From Desulfamplus magnetovallimortis (GTDB lineage: Bacteria; Desulfobacterota; Desulfobacteria; Desulfobacterales; Desulfobacteraceae), in NCBI RefSeq assembly GCF_900170035.1, contig NZ_LT828540.1, positions 101,479-165,478 on the forward strand: a stretch of 64,000 nucleotides of DNA. The letters are read 5' to 3'. This document shows positions 8,074 to 17,070 of the stretch, in pieces. A program made the translations under genes and the position numbers. A model generated the notes under the pieces. It worked only from the letters and a program-made list of their open reading frames with translations. It was not told the DNA's origin and searched no databases. How positions within the stretch are numbered: the stretch's first letter is position 1; each line of letters starts with the position of its first letter.

Positions 8074-9618
8074 ATGACAACCATTTTTCTTGATAAAGAG
8101 ATCATCACCAATGATGATCTTGTGGCAGTGGCACGCCATAATGCTGTTGCTGCTTTCTCTTCCAAAGGTGAGGCCAGGGTGGAGAAGACCAGTGCCCTTA
8201 TCCGGCGCTGGATAGCTGAAAAAAAGGTGATTTACGGCATAACAACAGGTTTTGGGGCACTTTGCAATGTAACAATACCTGAAGCTGACACCCATCAGCT
8301 TCAGGAAAATATTATCATGAGCCATGCAGCAGGTGTTGGAAATCCTCTTCCCGAGGAGGTTGTGCGGGCAATAATGGCTTTGCGTATCCATGATCTTTCC
8401 ATGGGATATTCCGGATGCCGCATTGATACCATACGCCACATGCTGACTCTTTTAAACAAAGGAGTTAGCCCCATTATCCCTGAAAAAGGTTCTGTGGGTT
8501 CCAGTGGAGATCTTGCTCCCACAGCTCATCTTGGGCTTGTGCTGATAGGTCAGGGAGAAGCTATCTACAATGGAGAACGCAGGCCAGGAGGTGAAATTCT
8601 CAAAGAGATCTGCCTTGAACCTTTGAGACTGGAAGGGGGGGAAGGGCTTGCTCTTATCAACGGAACACAGGTGATGACTGCAATAGGTGTTCTTGTTGTA
8701 AATGATGCTGTACAGCTTTCCAAAACAGCAGACATTGCATGTGCAATGAGCCTTGAGGTACTCATGGGCAGCAACTCTGAATTTGATCCCAGAATTCACC
8801 AGGTTCGCCCCCACCCGGGTCAGATTGCAACTGCGGATAATATTCTCAAAATGATTCAGGAGAGTGAACTTATTGATTCCCACAGGGGATGTGCAAGGGT
8901 TCAGGATGCCTACACCCTTCGATGTTCTCCCCAGATTCATGGTGCCAGCAAGGATGCTGTTGCCCATGCAAAAAAGGTGATTGATATAGAGATCAACTCC
9001 ACCACCACCAATCCGCTTATCTTTGCTGATACAGAAGAGATTCGTCTTGGAGGTAATTTCCATGGTCAGCCCGTTGCAATGGCTGCCGACTATCTCTCCA
9101 TGGGTATTGCAGAGCTTGGAAGTGTATCTGAAAGAAGGATTGAACGCATGGTCAATCCACAGCTAAGTGATCTTCCGGCCTTTCTTGTCAAAAATGGTGG
9201 TCTTAATTCCGGCTACATGATTGCCCAGTATGCAGCCGCAGCTCTGGTATCGGAAAATAAGGTGCTTGCCCATCCTGCCTGCGTGGACTCCATCCCCACA
9301 TCTGCCAACAAGGAGGATCATGTGAGCATGGGCACCATCGGCATTCGCCAGACCCGAGAGATTCTTGGTAATGTTGAAAATGTTGTGGCCATTGAGCTTT
9401 TGTGTGCAGCCCAGGCATATGATCTGATAACAGAAACTAAACCCATGAAAGGAGGGCTTGGCACCCGTGTGGCCTATGATGTGATCAGAAGACATGTGCC
9501 CTACCTTGAGAAGGACAGGGATCTTTCCAAAGATATTGAAACCATGGTAAAGGTTCTGAAAAGTGGTGAGATTGTTGAAGCGGTTGAAAAGGCTATTGGA
9601 AACATTAAAGGAAGCTGA
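8074..9618 (+). CDS. hutH: Histidine ammonia-lyase
   Basis: 514 residues. It catalyses non-oxidative deamination of histidine to urocanate and ammonia, the first step of the Hut pathway. Seen in sequence: YGITTGFGAL near residue 50, the Ser-His pair in IIMSHAAG that marks histidine rather than tyrosine or phenylalanine specificity, and the cofactor segment GSVGSSGDLAP. The MIO cofactor normally forms from Ala-Ser-Gly; here residues 143-145 are Ser-Ser-Gly. Other conserved parts are NGTQVMTA, QDAYTLRCSPQIHG and NPLIF. An AGGAG site precedes the ATG. Function is strongly supported, and the following genes complete the pathway. Confidence 0.95.
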   Translation: MTTIFLDKEIITNDDLVAVARHNAVAAFSSKGEARVEKTSALIRRWIAEKKVIYGITTGFGALCNVTIPEADTHQLQENIIMSHAAGVGNPLPEEVVRAIMALRIHDLSMGYSGCRIDTIRHMLTLLNKGVSPIIPEKGSVGSSGDLAPTAHLGLVLIGQGEAIYNGERRPGGEILKEICLEPLRLEGGEGLALINGTQVMTAIGVLVVNDAVQLSKTADIACAMSLEVLMGSNSEFDPRIHQVRPHPGQIATADNILKMIQESELIDSHRGCARVQDAYTLRCSPQIHGASKDAVAHAKKVIDIEINSTTTNPLIFADTEEIRLGGNFHGQPVAMAADYLSMGIAELGSVSERRIERMVNPQLSDLPAFLVKNGGLNSGYMIAQYAAAALVSENKVLAHPACVDSIPTSANKEDHVSMGTIGIRQTREILGNVENVVAIELLCAAQAYDLITETKPMKGGLGTRVAYDVIRRHVPYLEKDRDLSKDIETMVKVLKSGEIVEAVEKAIGNIKGS

Positions 9619-9662
9619 ACCTTGAAGCAACAGTACTGACAAAAATAATGGAGTTGATTTAT

Positions 9663-10406
9663 ATGTCACTGAAAGCCCCTAAAGCACTTTACGAGCAGGT
9701 AAAAGACCATATAATGTCCCGTATCCAGTCCGGAGAGTGGCTACCTGACAGCCGTATCCCCTCTGAAAATCAACTGGTAAAGGAGCTTTCCGTTTCAAGA
9801 ATGACCGTAAACCGAGCTTTAAGAGAGCTTTCCAACAGCGGTCATCTTGTCAGAATCCAGGGGGTGGGAACCTATGTGGCACAGCCTAAACCCCTTACAG
9901 CGCTTTTTGAAATTACCAGCATTGACGAGGAGATCCGGAGCAGGGGAGGAGTTCATACCTGTAAGGTGCATCTTCTTCAGGAGGAGGAGGCTAATCCTGA
10001 GCTTGCCGCAGCCATGGAAATTATGCCTGGAACTCCGGTCTATCATTCAATTATTGTGCATCAAAATTGTGGAAAACCTGTTATGCTTGCAGATCGCTAT
10101 GTAAACCCGTTGTCTGCCCCTGATTATCTGAAGCAGGATTTTACCCTTATCACACCATCTAATTATCTTTTGAATGTTGCACCTGTAACTGATGTTGAGC
10201 ACATTGTGGAGGCAGTAGTGCCGGACGCAATGACACGGCAGCTACTCAACATTTCATCCAGTGAGCCTTGTCTGGTGCTGCACCGACAGACCTGGGATGA
10301 TCAGCGGGTGGTAACCCACAGCCGAATGACATATCCTGGTTCCACCTATCGTATTGGTGGAAGATTTAAACCATTGTCTAATGGGTATAACAACAAGATA
10401 AAATAA
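9663..10406 (+). CDS. hutC: HutC-like GntR-family repressor (UTRA domain)
   Basis: 247 residues from ATG 9663, which has GGAG upstream; an in-frame ATG at 9648 has none. The N-terminal winged helix is clear (YEQVKDHIMSRIQSGEW, SENQLVKELSVSRMTVNRAL, VRIQGVGTYVA), followed by a UTRA ligand-binding domain. In HutC proteins this domain senses urocanate and releases the hut promoter. Its place between hutH and hutU supports local control. The ligand is inferred from family and context, and no operator was identified with confidence. Confidence 0.88.
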   Translation: MSLKAPKALYEQVKDHIMSRIQSGEWLPDSRIPSENQLVKELSVSRMTVNRALRELSNSGHLVRIQGVGTYVAQPKPLTALFEITSIDEEIRSRGGVHTCKVHLLQEEEANPELAAAMEIMPGTPVYHSIIVHQNCGKPVMLADRYVNPLSAPDYLKQDFTLITPSNYLLNVAPVTDVEHIVEAVVPDAMTRQLLNISSSEPCLVLHRQTWDDQRVVTHSRMTYPGSTYRIGGRFKPLSNGYNNKIK

Positions 10407-10436
10407 CAATAAGATAAATAATGTTAAGGAATAGTA

Positions 10437-10766
10437 ATGATGAAACAATCTATATGGATAAGTTTTGACCTTGGAGTCAGAGGGGATTATGAAGGTTTGT
10501 ATCAGTGGCTTGATTCAAAAGGGGCGATTGAGTGCGGAGATAATTTTGCATTTTTCAAATATGAAAGTTCAGGAGATATCATTGAAAACCTGAAAAACGA
10601 GATTGAAGAGAGCATTGAAATAAATAAAAAAACCCGCATATACATAATATACCGCAATGGTGTGGACGCAAAAATGAAGGGCAGATTTATCTTCGGTACA
10701 AGGAAAGCAGCTCCATGGACAGGCTACGCAGAGCATCAGGAGTTCATTGAGGAAGAAGAAGGTTGA
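10437..10766 (+). CDS. Small conserved-looking protein of unknown function in the hut cluster
   Basis: 109 residues, starting at ATG 10437 with AGGA 7 bases upstream. I do not recognise the family. It starts SIWISFDLGVRGDYEGLYQW and alternates predicted beta strands with an amphipathic helix (DIIENLKNEIEESIEI), then RIYIIYR and a GRFIFGTRKAAPWTGYA segment, ending in an acidic tail. The pattern suggests a small alpha/beta fold of the ferredoxin-like or Cas2-like kind, but no nearby CRISPR or toxin partner supports such a role. It is 30 bases after hutC and 24 before hutU with matching orientation and good ribosome sites, so it is very likely a real operon member. Confidence 0.75.
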   Translation: MMKQSIWISFDLGVRGDYEGLYQWLDSKGAIECGDNFAFFKYESSGDIIENLKNEIEESIEINKKTRIYIIYRNGVDAKMKGRFIFGTRKAAPWTGYAEHQEFIEEEEG

Positions 10767-10790
10767 TTAATCAAAGGAGATTTAGATATA

Positions 10791-12839
10791 ATGAATATAA
10801 TTAATAATTTTAATAGTAGTGATGTAGCACAGTCCATGAAAATCCGCCTTGATGATGAACTTCCTGAACCTAAAGCATTCAGGGAGGGCATTCGACGTGC
10901 ACCGGACAGGGGGTTTAGGTTAACGGAAAGCCAGACTCGTACCGCCTTGAAGAATGCCTTGCGTTACATTCCGGAACAGCATCATGCCGCTCTAATACCG
11001 GAATTTCTGGAGGAACTCAAAACCCGTGGCCGCATTTACGGATATCGCTTCAGACCCAACGGTGCCGTTAAGGCAAAAGCCATTGATGAGTATAAGGGAA
11101 ATTGCCAAGCCGGCAGGGCATTTCAGTTGATGATGGACAATAACCTTGATTTTGATGTGGCTCTTTACCCTTACGAGCTTGTGACCTATGGCGAGACCGG
11201 CAGTGTCTGCCAGAACTGGATGCAGTATTGCCTTATCAAAAAATATCTTGAAGTTATGACAGAATATCAGACCCTTGTTATGCAGTCCGGCCACCCTTTG
11301 GGGCTTTTCAGATCATCTCCTGACAACCCGAGGGTCATTATCACCAATGGTCTTATGGTGGGGCTTTATGACAATCCGGATGACTGGGAGGTTGCCGCAC
11401 AGATGGGGGTCTCGTCCTATGGCCAGATGACAGCCGGCGGCTGGATGTACATAGGCCCCCAGGGCATTGTTCACGGCACCTACAACACCCTTCTCAATGC
11501 CGGTAGAAAAATGTGCGGTGTGCCAGAAGACGGTGATCTTGCAGGACTTCTTTTTGTTTCATCAGGGCTTGGCGGTATGAGTGGCGCCCAGCCCAAGGCA
11601 GCAATGATTGCCGGTGCTGTCTCCATAACAGCCGAGGTTGATCTATCCCGCATTCTTACCCGACATGAGCAGGGATGGGTGGATCTTGTCTCCTCTGATC
11701 TGGACGAAATCGTCTCCCTTGCGTCAAAAGCCATTGATGAAAAAGCACCCACATCCATTGCCTACCATGGTAATATTGTGGATCTTCTGGAGTATCTAAT
11801 TATAAATGGATCTAAAAAGGGGCTAAAGGTTGATCTTCTTTCTGATCAGACCTCATGCCATGTTGTATATGATGGCGGATACTGTCCCCAGGGAATCACC
11901 TTTGAGGAGCGCACACGTCTTTTGGCAGAGGATCGTTCGACCTTTAAAAAACTTGTGGACAAGAGCCTTCGTCGTCACTATGAACTGATTCAAGAGATTT
12001 CACAGCAGGGCACATTCTTTTTTGATTATGGCAATGCCTTTTTAAAGGCCGTGTTTGATGCCGGTGTCACTGAAGTTGTCAAAAATGGCGTGGATGCCAA
12101 GGATGGTTTTCTCTTTCCATCCTATTTTGAAGATATCATGGGGCCAATTTTTGATTATGGATACGGCCCTTTTCGCTGGGTTTGCCTGAGTGGAAAGCCC
12201 GAAGATCTGAAAAAGACAGATGAGGCTGCCATGTCGTGCATCAATCCTGATCGCAGGCCCGAAGATCGTGACAACTATATCTGGATACGTGATGCCGATG
12301 CAAACAAGCTTGTTGTGGGAAGTCAGGCAAGAATTTTGTATCAGGATGCGGGGGGCAGGGTAGCAATTGCACTTAAATTCAATGATATGGTTAGAAATGG
12401 AGAAGTTGGGCCCATAATGCTTGGGCGGGATCATCATGATCCAGGTGGTACTGATTCGCCTTTCAGGGAGACCGCAAATATCAAGGACGGCAGCAATGTG
12501 TGTGCAGATATGGCAACCCACTGTTTTGCCGGAAATGCCGCACGGGGCATGTCCCTTGTGGCGCTTCATAACGGTGGCGGTACAGGTATTGGCAAGGCAA
12601 TCAATGGTGGCTTTGGCCTGGTGCTGGACGGCAGTGAAAGAGTGGATGAGATCATAAAATCAGCCATGTCATGGGATGTAATGGGAGGCGTTGCCCGTCG
12701 CAACTGGGCAGGAAATCCCAATGCAGTTGAAGTTGCCATTGCCTACAATCGGAATAATGAAAACGGGGATCAGGTTACCATTCCCTTTGTTGCAGATGAT
12801 AAACTTGTTGGCCGGGCAGTGGAAGATATTTTTAAATAA
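10791..12839 (+). CDS. hutU: Urocanate hydratase (urocanase), long form
   Basis: 682 residues. Converts urocanate to 4-imidazolone-5-propionate using tightly bound NAD. Sequence features include GLGGMSGAQPKAA for NAD binding, QMTAGGWMYIGPQGI, and FDYGYGPFRWVCLSGKPEDL with the catalytic-site cysteine. Typical bacterial HutU is about 555 residues; this one has the longer architecture of about 680 residues found in animals and some bacteria, with extra N-terminal and internal sequence. AAAGGAG lies upstream of the ATG. It acts directly after HutH. Confidence 0.95.
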   Translation: MNIINNFNSSDVAQSMKIRLDDELPEPKAFREGIRRAPDRGFRLTESQTRTALKNALRYIPEQHHAALIPEFLEELKTRGRIYGYRFRPNGAVKAKAIDEYKGNCQAGRAFQLMMDNNLDFDVALYPYELVTYGETGSVCQNWMQYCLIKKYLEVMTEYQTLVMQSGHPLGLFRSSPDNPRVIITNGLMVGLYDNPDDWEVAAQMGVSSYGQMTAGGWMYIGPQGIVHGTYNTLLNAGRKMCGVPEDGDLAGLLFVSSGLGGMSGAQPKAAMIAGAVSITAEVDLSRILTRHEQGWVDLVSSDLDEIVSLASKAIDEKAPTSIAYHGNIVDLLEYLIINGSKKGLKVDLLSDQTSCHVVYDGGYCPQGITFEERTRLLAEDRSTFKKLVDKSLRRHYELIQEISQQGTFFFDYGNAFLKAVFDAGVTEVVKNGVDAKDGFLFPSYFEDIMGPIFDYGYGPFRWVCLSGKPEDLKKTDEAAMSCINPDRRPEDRDNYIWIRDADANKLVVGSQARILYQDAGGRVAIALKFNDMVRNGEVGPIMLGRDHHDPGGTDSPFRETANIKDGSNVCADMATHCFAGNAARGMSLVALHNGGGTGIGKAINGGFGLVLDGSERVDEIIKSAMSWDVMGGVARRNWAGNPNAVEVAIAYNRNNENGDQVTIPFVADDKLVGRAVEDIFK

Positions 12840-12957
12840 CGGCCAGGCAGACACTTCTGCGACAACGAACATTGAAACGTACTTGGCGGATTACCGCCAC
12901 AATGGAAAGAATCAAAGTCATTTTTAAACAGTTAGTTATGGACGTTTTTATATGACT
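12838..12957. repeat. Type E repeat, two partial units in tandem
   Basis: Starts at the hutU stop codon. The first unit carries GCAGACACTTCTGC (stem GCAG/CTGC), the second TGGCGGATTACCGCCA (stem TGGCGG/CCGCCA) followed by a diverged GAAAGTC-type arm. Related units lie at 16500, 16858, 37580 and 51202. Confidence 0.65.
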
Positions 12958-12981
12958 TGCATGGCGGCGATGAGGTTTCCC

Positions 12982-14241
12982 ATGATCCGAAAATTATTCA
13001 AGAATGCAAATATATATACACCCGTTGATTACGGCAGACCCGCTGCCGGTGAGGCACAAACTGTGCTGAACCATTTTCCCCATGGTGCCATTATTGTTGA
13101 AGATGGCCTTATTAAGGCTGTGGGAAATGAACCGGAGCTTTTTGCCGGTGTTGAGAAGTCATGCGCAGGTTCCTGTGATGTTCATATGGAAATTGACTGT
13201 GCTGGAAAATGCCTGATTCCTGGATTTGTTGACCCGCACACACATATGTGCTTTGCTGAAAGGCGTGAAGGTGAATTTGAGATGAGAATAGGGGGGACTC
13301 CCTATCTTGAGATCCTTGGAAAAGGCGGAGGCATACTCTCATCTGTCAGAGCGGTTGCAGATTCAGGCGAAGAAAAACTATATGCTGTAACCCTCAAAAA
13401 TGTTTTATCAGCTCTCAAATTCGGCACCACAACCGTTGAGATTAAAAGCGGTTACGGCCTTGATACACAAAATGAACTTAAAATGCTAAATGTGATTGAC
13501 AAAGTTGCAAGAACCACTCCTCTTGATGTGGTTGCAACATTTCTTGGTGCCCACGCTGTTCCGCCAGAATACAGAAATGACAAGGATGGTTTTATTGATC
13601 TTGTGATAAGGGAGATGCTGCCGGCTGTCAAGGCACAGGGTGTTGCAATGTTCTGTGATATTTTCTGTGAAAAGGGCGTTTTTACAATTGAACAGGGAAG
13701 AAGGCTTCTGAAGGCTGCCAGAAAACTTGGGTTCGGAACAAAAATTCATGCAGATGAAGTGCACGATTTGGGTGGTGCAGCTCTTGCCGCTGAAATATCC
13801 TCCATATCTGCTGACCATCTGCTGGCAGCAAGTGATGAAAATATGGAAAAAATGGCAGCAGCCGGTGTGGTGGCAACCCTTTTACCGGCAACTGCATACA
13901 GTTTAAGAAAGCCCTATGCCCGTGCAAGAAAGATGATAGAAACAAATCTTCCGGTGGCACTTGCAACGGATTGCAATCCAGGATCAAGTTTTACCGAGTC
14001 CATGCCTTTCATTATCGGCCTTGCCGTCCTTAATATGGAGATGACTCCGGCTGAGGCTTTGACAGCAGCCACTCTTAATTCAGCATACGCAATTGACATG
14101 GCATCCAGGGTGGGAAGCCTTGATGTTGGAAAACAGGCAGATTTTCTGCTTCTGGATGGGAAATCTCCGGCTGTTCTTGCATATCATGCCGGTGTTTCTC
14201 CTGTAAGTTCGGTGTACAAATTGGGTGAAAAGATTGTTTGA
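12982..14241 (+). CDS. hutI: Imidazolonepropionase
   Basis: 419 residues from ATG 12982, preceded by ATGAGG as a ribosome site; an in-frame ATG at 12952 falls in the edge of a type E repeat and is less likely. A metal-dependent amidohydrolase that opens the imidazolone ring to N-formimino-L-glutamate. Visible are the metal ligands DPHTHMCF, the substrate segment ERREGEFEMR, KSGYGLDTQNELKML, HADEVHD, and the late metal-binding ATDCNPGSS. It lies between hutU and ftcD, which fits the pathway order. Confidence 0.94.
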   Translation: MIRKLFKNANIYTPVDYGRPAAGEAQTVLNHFPHGAIIVEDGLIKAVGNEPELFAGVEKSCAGSCDVHMEIDCAGKCLIPGFVDPHTHMCFAERREGEFEMRIGGTPYLEILGKGGGILSSVRAVADSGEEKLYAVTLKNVLSALKFGTTTVEIKSGYGLDTQNELKMLNVIDKVARTTPLDVVATFLGAHAVPPEYRNDKDGFIDLVIREMLPAVKAQGVAMFCDIFCEKGVFTIEQGRRLLKAARKLGFGTKIHADEVHDLGGAALAAEISSISADHLLAASDENMEKMAAAGVVATLLPATAYSLRKPYARARKMIETNLPVALATDCNPGSSFTESMPFIIGLAVLNMEMTPAEALTAATLNSAYAIDMASRVGSLDVGKQADFLLLDGKSPAVLAYHAGVSPVSSVYKLGEKIV

Positions 14242-14411
14242 TAAATGAAGTATTACGCGGATTTTTTCAATGAGTGTAATCGTTTAATCCGTTTAATCAG
14301 TGATTCAGACAAATAGACCGAGACAGAAAAAGTTTAAAAAATTTCAAAAAGATATCATAATTTCAAAAAATATAAAAAAACAATAAGAAAAAATAGAAAT
14401 AAGGATTAAAA

Positions 14412-16022
14412 ATGAAAAAAATAGTTGAATGCGTCCCTAATTTTTCAGAGGGGCGTGACCGTGATGTGATCAATGCAATTGCCGATGCCATAAGTAAGAC
14501 AGAAGGGTGTACCCTTCTTGATGTTGATCCAGGAAAATCCACACACAGAACTGTATATACCTTTGTGGGAGATCCAGAAAGTGTAATTGAGGGAGCACTT
14601 GCAGCGGCTCGTGTGGCTTTTAAAAGAATTGACATGCGAAAGCACAAGGGAGAACATCCAAGATTTGGTGCCATGGATGTCTGTCCGTTTATTCCGGTGG
14701 CAGGTGTTACAATGGAGGAGTGTGCAAAGATTGCAAAAAAGTTTGCTCAACGGGCAGCAGAAGCCTTGAATGTTCCGTTTTTTCTCTACGAAGAGGCTGC
14801 AGAACATGAATATCGGCGCAAGCTTCCGGATGTACGCAAGGGTGAATACGAAGCCTTAGAGGAGCGCCTCAAAGATCCAAAATGGAAACCTGATTTCGGC
14901 CCTGCCAGTTTTGTTCCCACCTGGGGTGCCACAGCTACAGGTGCCCGCATGTTCCTTATAGCTTATAATGTCAATATTCTTGGCACCTCCAACCAGGCCC
15001 ACCGTATTGCCCTGAATCTCCGTGAAGCCGGCAGGGGAGAGGATGAACCAGGCCGCATGAAGGATGTAAAGGGTATGGGATGGTTTGTGGATGAATACAA
15101 CATGGCCCAGGTAACCGTCAACCTTAATAACTACCATGTGACCGCCATCCATGAACTCTTTGAATCAGTCAAGGAGGAGGCTGCTGCCTTAAATGTTGGT
15201 GTTGCTGGTTCTGAAATTGTGGGAATCGTGCCCCTTGAATCCCTTATCATGGCGGCTGACTACTACATTGAAAAGGAAAATCTATTTATTTATGAAGAGG
15301 ATCAAAAGGTTCGACTGGCAATAGAACGTCTGGGGTTAAATTCTGTTGCCCCTTTTAATCCCAAAGAGAAGGTTATTGAATATATTGTTGCAGAACCACC
15401 GGATGAACCTTTAGCATCCTTGAGTGTCAGAGGATTTATTGAGGAGATTGCCGCTCGCACATCTGCTCCTGGAGGCGGTTCTGCATCGGCTGCAATGGCA
15501 GCCATTGGCACAGGCCTTGGTTCCATGGTGGCTAAGCTTACCTATGGTGTAAGAAAATTCGAGAATGTGGATGCACACATGAGAAAACATATTCCTCTGC
15601 TCCATGATCTGACACAAAAACTGATTCCCATGATCGACGCTGACACCTCTGCCTTTAACGAATATATGGAAGGTCTCAGAATGCCAAGGGGAACAGATGA
15701 AGAGAAGGCCGAACGACATGCCAAGATGCAGGCGGGTCTTAAAACAGCGATTAATGTTCCACTGACGACAATGAGGCTTGCAGATGCTGCATGGGATGCT
15801 CTTTGCGAGGTTGCCAGATATGGGAATCCAGCATCAAAATCAGATGTCCAGGTGGGGGCAAAGGCTCTTGAGACAGGCATCTGGGGTGCTTACCAGAATG
15901 TCCTTATCAATATGGAGGATGTGGAGGATGAGGCTTACAAATCCGAGATACTTAAAGAGTCTGAAGCCATAGAGAAAAGAGCCAGGGAGAAATGCTCTGA
16001 AGTGCTTTCTTTGTTAGGTTGA
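14412..16022 (+). CDS. ftcD: Bifunctional glutamate formimidoyltransferase / formimido-THF cyclodeaminase
   Basis: 536 residues combining two domains. The N-terminal 325 residues are formiminotransferase (ECVPNFSEGRD at the start, HRTVYTFVGDP, HPRFGAMDVCPFIP), and residues about 335-536 are cyclodeaminase (EEIAARTSAPGGGSASAAMA, helical). The fused protein moves the formimino group from formiminoglutamate to tetrahydrofolate and then releases ammonia to give 5,10-methenyl-THF. The fusion is the arrangement of vertebrate FTCD; many bacteria use separate proteins or HutF/HutG/HutE routes. AAGGA precedes the ATG. This closes the Hut route, yielding glutamate and a one-carbon unit. Confidence 0.95.
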   Translation: MKKIVECVPNFSEGRDRDVINAIADAISKTEGCTLLDVDPGKSTHRTVYTFVGDPESVIEGALAAARVAFKRIDMRKHKGEHPRFGAMDVCPFIPVAGVTMEECAKIAKKFAQRAAEALNVPFFLYEEAAEHEYRRKLPDVRKGEYEALEERLKDPKWKPDFGPASFVPTWGATATGARMFLIAYNVNILGTSNQAHRIALNLREAGRGEDEPGRMKDVKGMGWFVDEYNMAQVTVNLNNYHVTAIHELFESVKEEAAALNVGVAGSEIVGIVPLESLIMAADYYIEKENLFIYEEDQKVRLAIERLGLNSVAPFNPKEKVIEYIVAEPPDEPLASLSVRGFIEEIAARTSAPGGGSASAAMAAIGTGLGSMVAKLTYGVRKFENVDAHMRKHIPLLHDLTQKLIPMIDADTSAFNEYMEGLRMPRGTDEEKAERHAKMQAGLKTAINVPLTTMRLADAAWDALCEVARYGNPASKSDVQVGAKALETGIWGAYQNVLINMEDVEDEAYKSEILKESEAIEKRAREKCSEVLSLLG

Positions 16023-16064
16023 ACTTCTCTGAGTCTTAATTAAGTCTAAATCGTTGTATTTTTT

Positions 16065-16096
16065 AGCATCTTTCATTTGTCGGTTTACACTTTTTT
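16065..16096 (+). repeat. Solitary end of the 106-bp inverted-repeat element
   Basis: AGCATCTTTCATTTG followed by GGTTTACACTTTTT matches the short arm of the miniature element. The rest of the element is missing and a different inverted repeat begins at 16097. Confidence 0.6.
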
Positions 16097-16174
16097 TGAA
16101 CCATGATTTTCATGATTAAGGGATTATCTTGATTTTTAATCGTGTTAATCCTTAAATCCTTTAATCATGGTTCA
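16097..16174. repeat. Diverged type D inverted repeat
   Basis: TGAACCATGATT at the left is mirrored exactly by AATCATGGTTCA at the right, with a TTAATCCTTAAATCC-type middle. Its right end supplies the last codons of the transposase remnant at 16161, so it was probably placed there after that gene broke. Confidence 0.65.
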
Positions 16175-16699
16175 GCATAAGATCATAATTTATTGCAGAT
16201 TCACGGCTTATAACTTCAAAGCGACTTTGGCTTATTTCTAAACCCAACAATTTGTTAAGAGAAATTTGGGATTCTTTGAAACTGTCGCGAATATTACAAA
16301 TATTCATCCATTCTTGTAACAAATAAGAATAACATCTATCTGGAAGGTTAGCCATGGCATCTAAGGGCATGACGCCGGCTTCATATTCACTTCGATAACA
16401 ACTCCTGGGAACTTTTAATTTTCCAAAAATTAAAAAATAATCTCGTCCGTAAAGACCTGGCTGTTTTGTCAGCACAGTACCATTTTCCAATAACGTACAT
16501 GGCGGATTACCGCCACAATCGAAGGGATGAAAGTCGTTTTTAAAACAGGCTGTTACGGAGACTTTCATATAAATAATTCTTGCCCCTTATCCCCTGTCCC
16601 TATTGTCGCAAAATAGGCTGTCATAGCAGATAAGCCTATGTTCATTAATCTCGCAAAAATGGCTTTTTCCATTTCATAGGCTTCTAAATTAGAGCTCAT
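16161..16699 (-). pseudogene. Remnant of an ISKra4-like transposase, interrupted and truncated
   Basis: Two fragments in different frames on the minus strand. The first (16699 down to 16565) reads SSNLEAYEMEKAIFARLM, then NIGLSAMTAYFATIGTGDKG, and stops. The second (16568 down to 16161) resumes after a type E repeat as TLLENGTVLTKQPGLYGRD, GKLKVPRSCYRSEYEAGVMPLD and KESQISLNKLLGLEISQS. The order (helical N-terminus, GTGDKG, a GKLKVPR strand, a PLD segment) resembles the N-terminal region of ISKra4-family transposases from memory. No catalytic DDE residues remain, because the remnant ends in a type D repeat. Confidence 0.6.
16500..16570. repeat. Type E REP-like repeat inside the transposase remnant
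   Basis: Stem one is TGGCGG-ATTA-CCGCCA; after ACAATCGAAGGGA, stem two is TGAAAGTC...GACTTTCA. It separates the two transposase fragments and shifts their frame. Confidence 0.72.
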
Positions 16700-17070
16700 G
16701 TTTACAACAAACTCAAAAAGATATAGTACTTGATTTTAACCTTTAATTCTGCTTTGTTCAATTGAAAAAGCTTGCATCGTAATCTCCTTTTTTAAAACGT
16801 TAATGATGGTCATTAATAATGCCACAAATTGGGGGATGAGTGTAAGCTTTTTTTTATAACGGCCATGGCAGACACACCTGCCACAACGAAGCATGAAAGT
16901 CCTTAGAACCTTAAAAGACAGGGACTTTCTTATAAAACAGAATATTATCTAATAGTTATGTGTTGATCGAAAAAGGGTACACTCAATTTAGAATTGCTGC
17001 ATCATTGACAAAGATTATTGTTGTATTACTTTTCATTGAAACAACTAAAAACTCATGAAGGGAGAAGAGT
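16571..17070. other. Decayed DNA upstream of clpB
   Basis: Holds the N-terminal transposase fragment (to 16699), AT-rich sequence, and a type E repeat (16858-16934). No heat-shock operator (CIRCE) or convincing sigma-32 promoter was seen in the 130 bases before clpB. GGGAG lies about 10 bases before the clpB ATG. Confidence 0.5.
16858..16934. repeat. Type E REP-like repeat
   Basis: Stem one is TGGCAG/CTGCCA around ACACAC; stem two is GAAAGTCC...GGGACTTTC. Same plan as the 16500 copy with a different stem sequence. Confidence 0.68.

Noticed and set aside
8059-9669. Long antisense frames opposite hutH (126, 203 and 168 codons)
   Set aside because: Shadows of a strongly conserved coding strand; no ribosome sites and no recognisable protein.
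16940-17070. Heat-shock promoter or CIRCE operator of clpB
   Set aside because: No TTAGCACTC inverted repeat and no CTTGAA/CCCCAT-type pair with correct spacing could be found.
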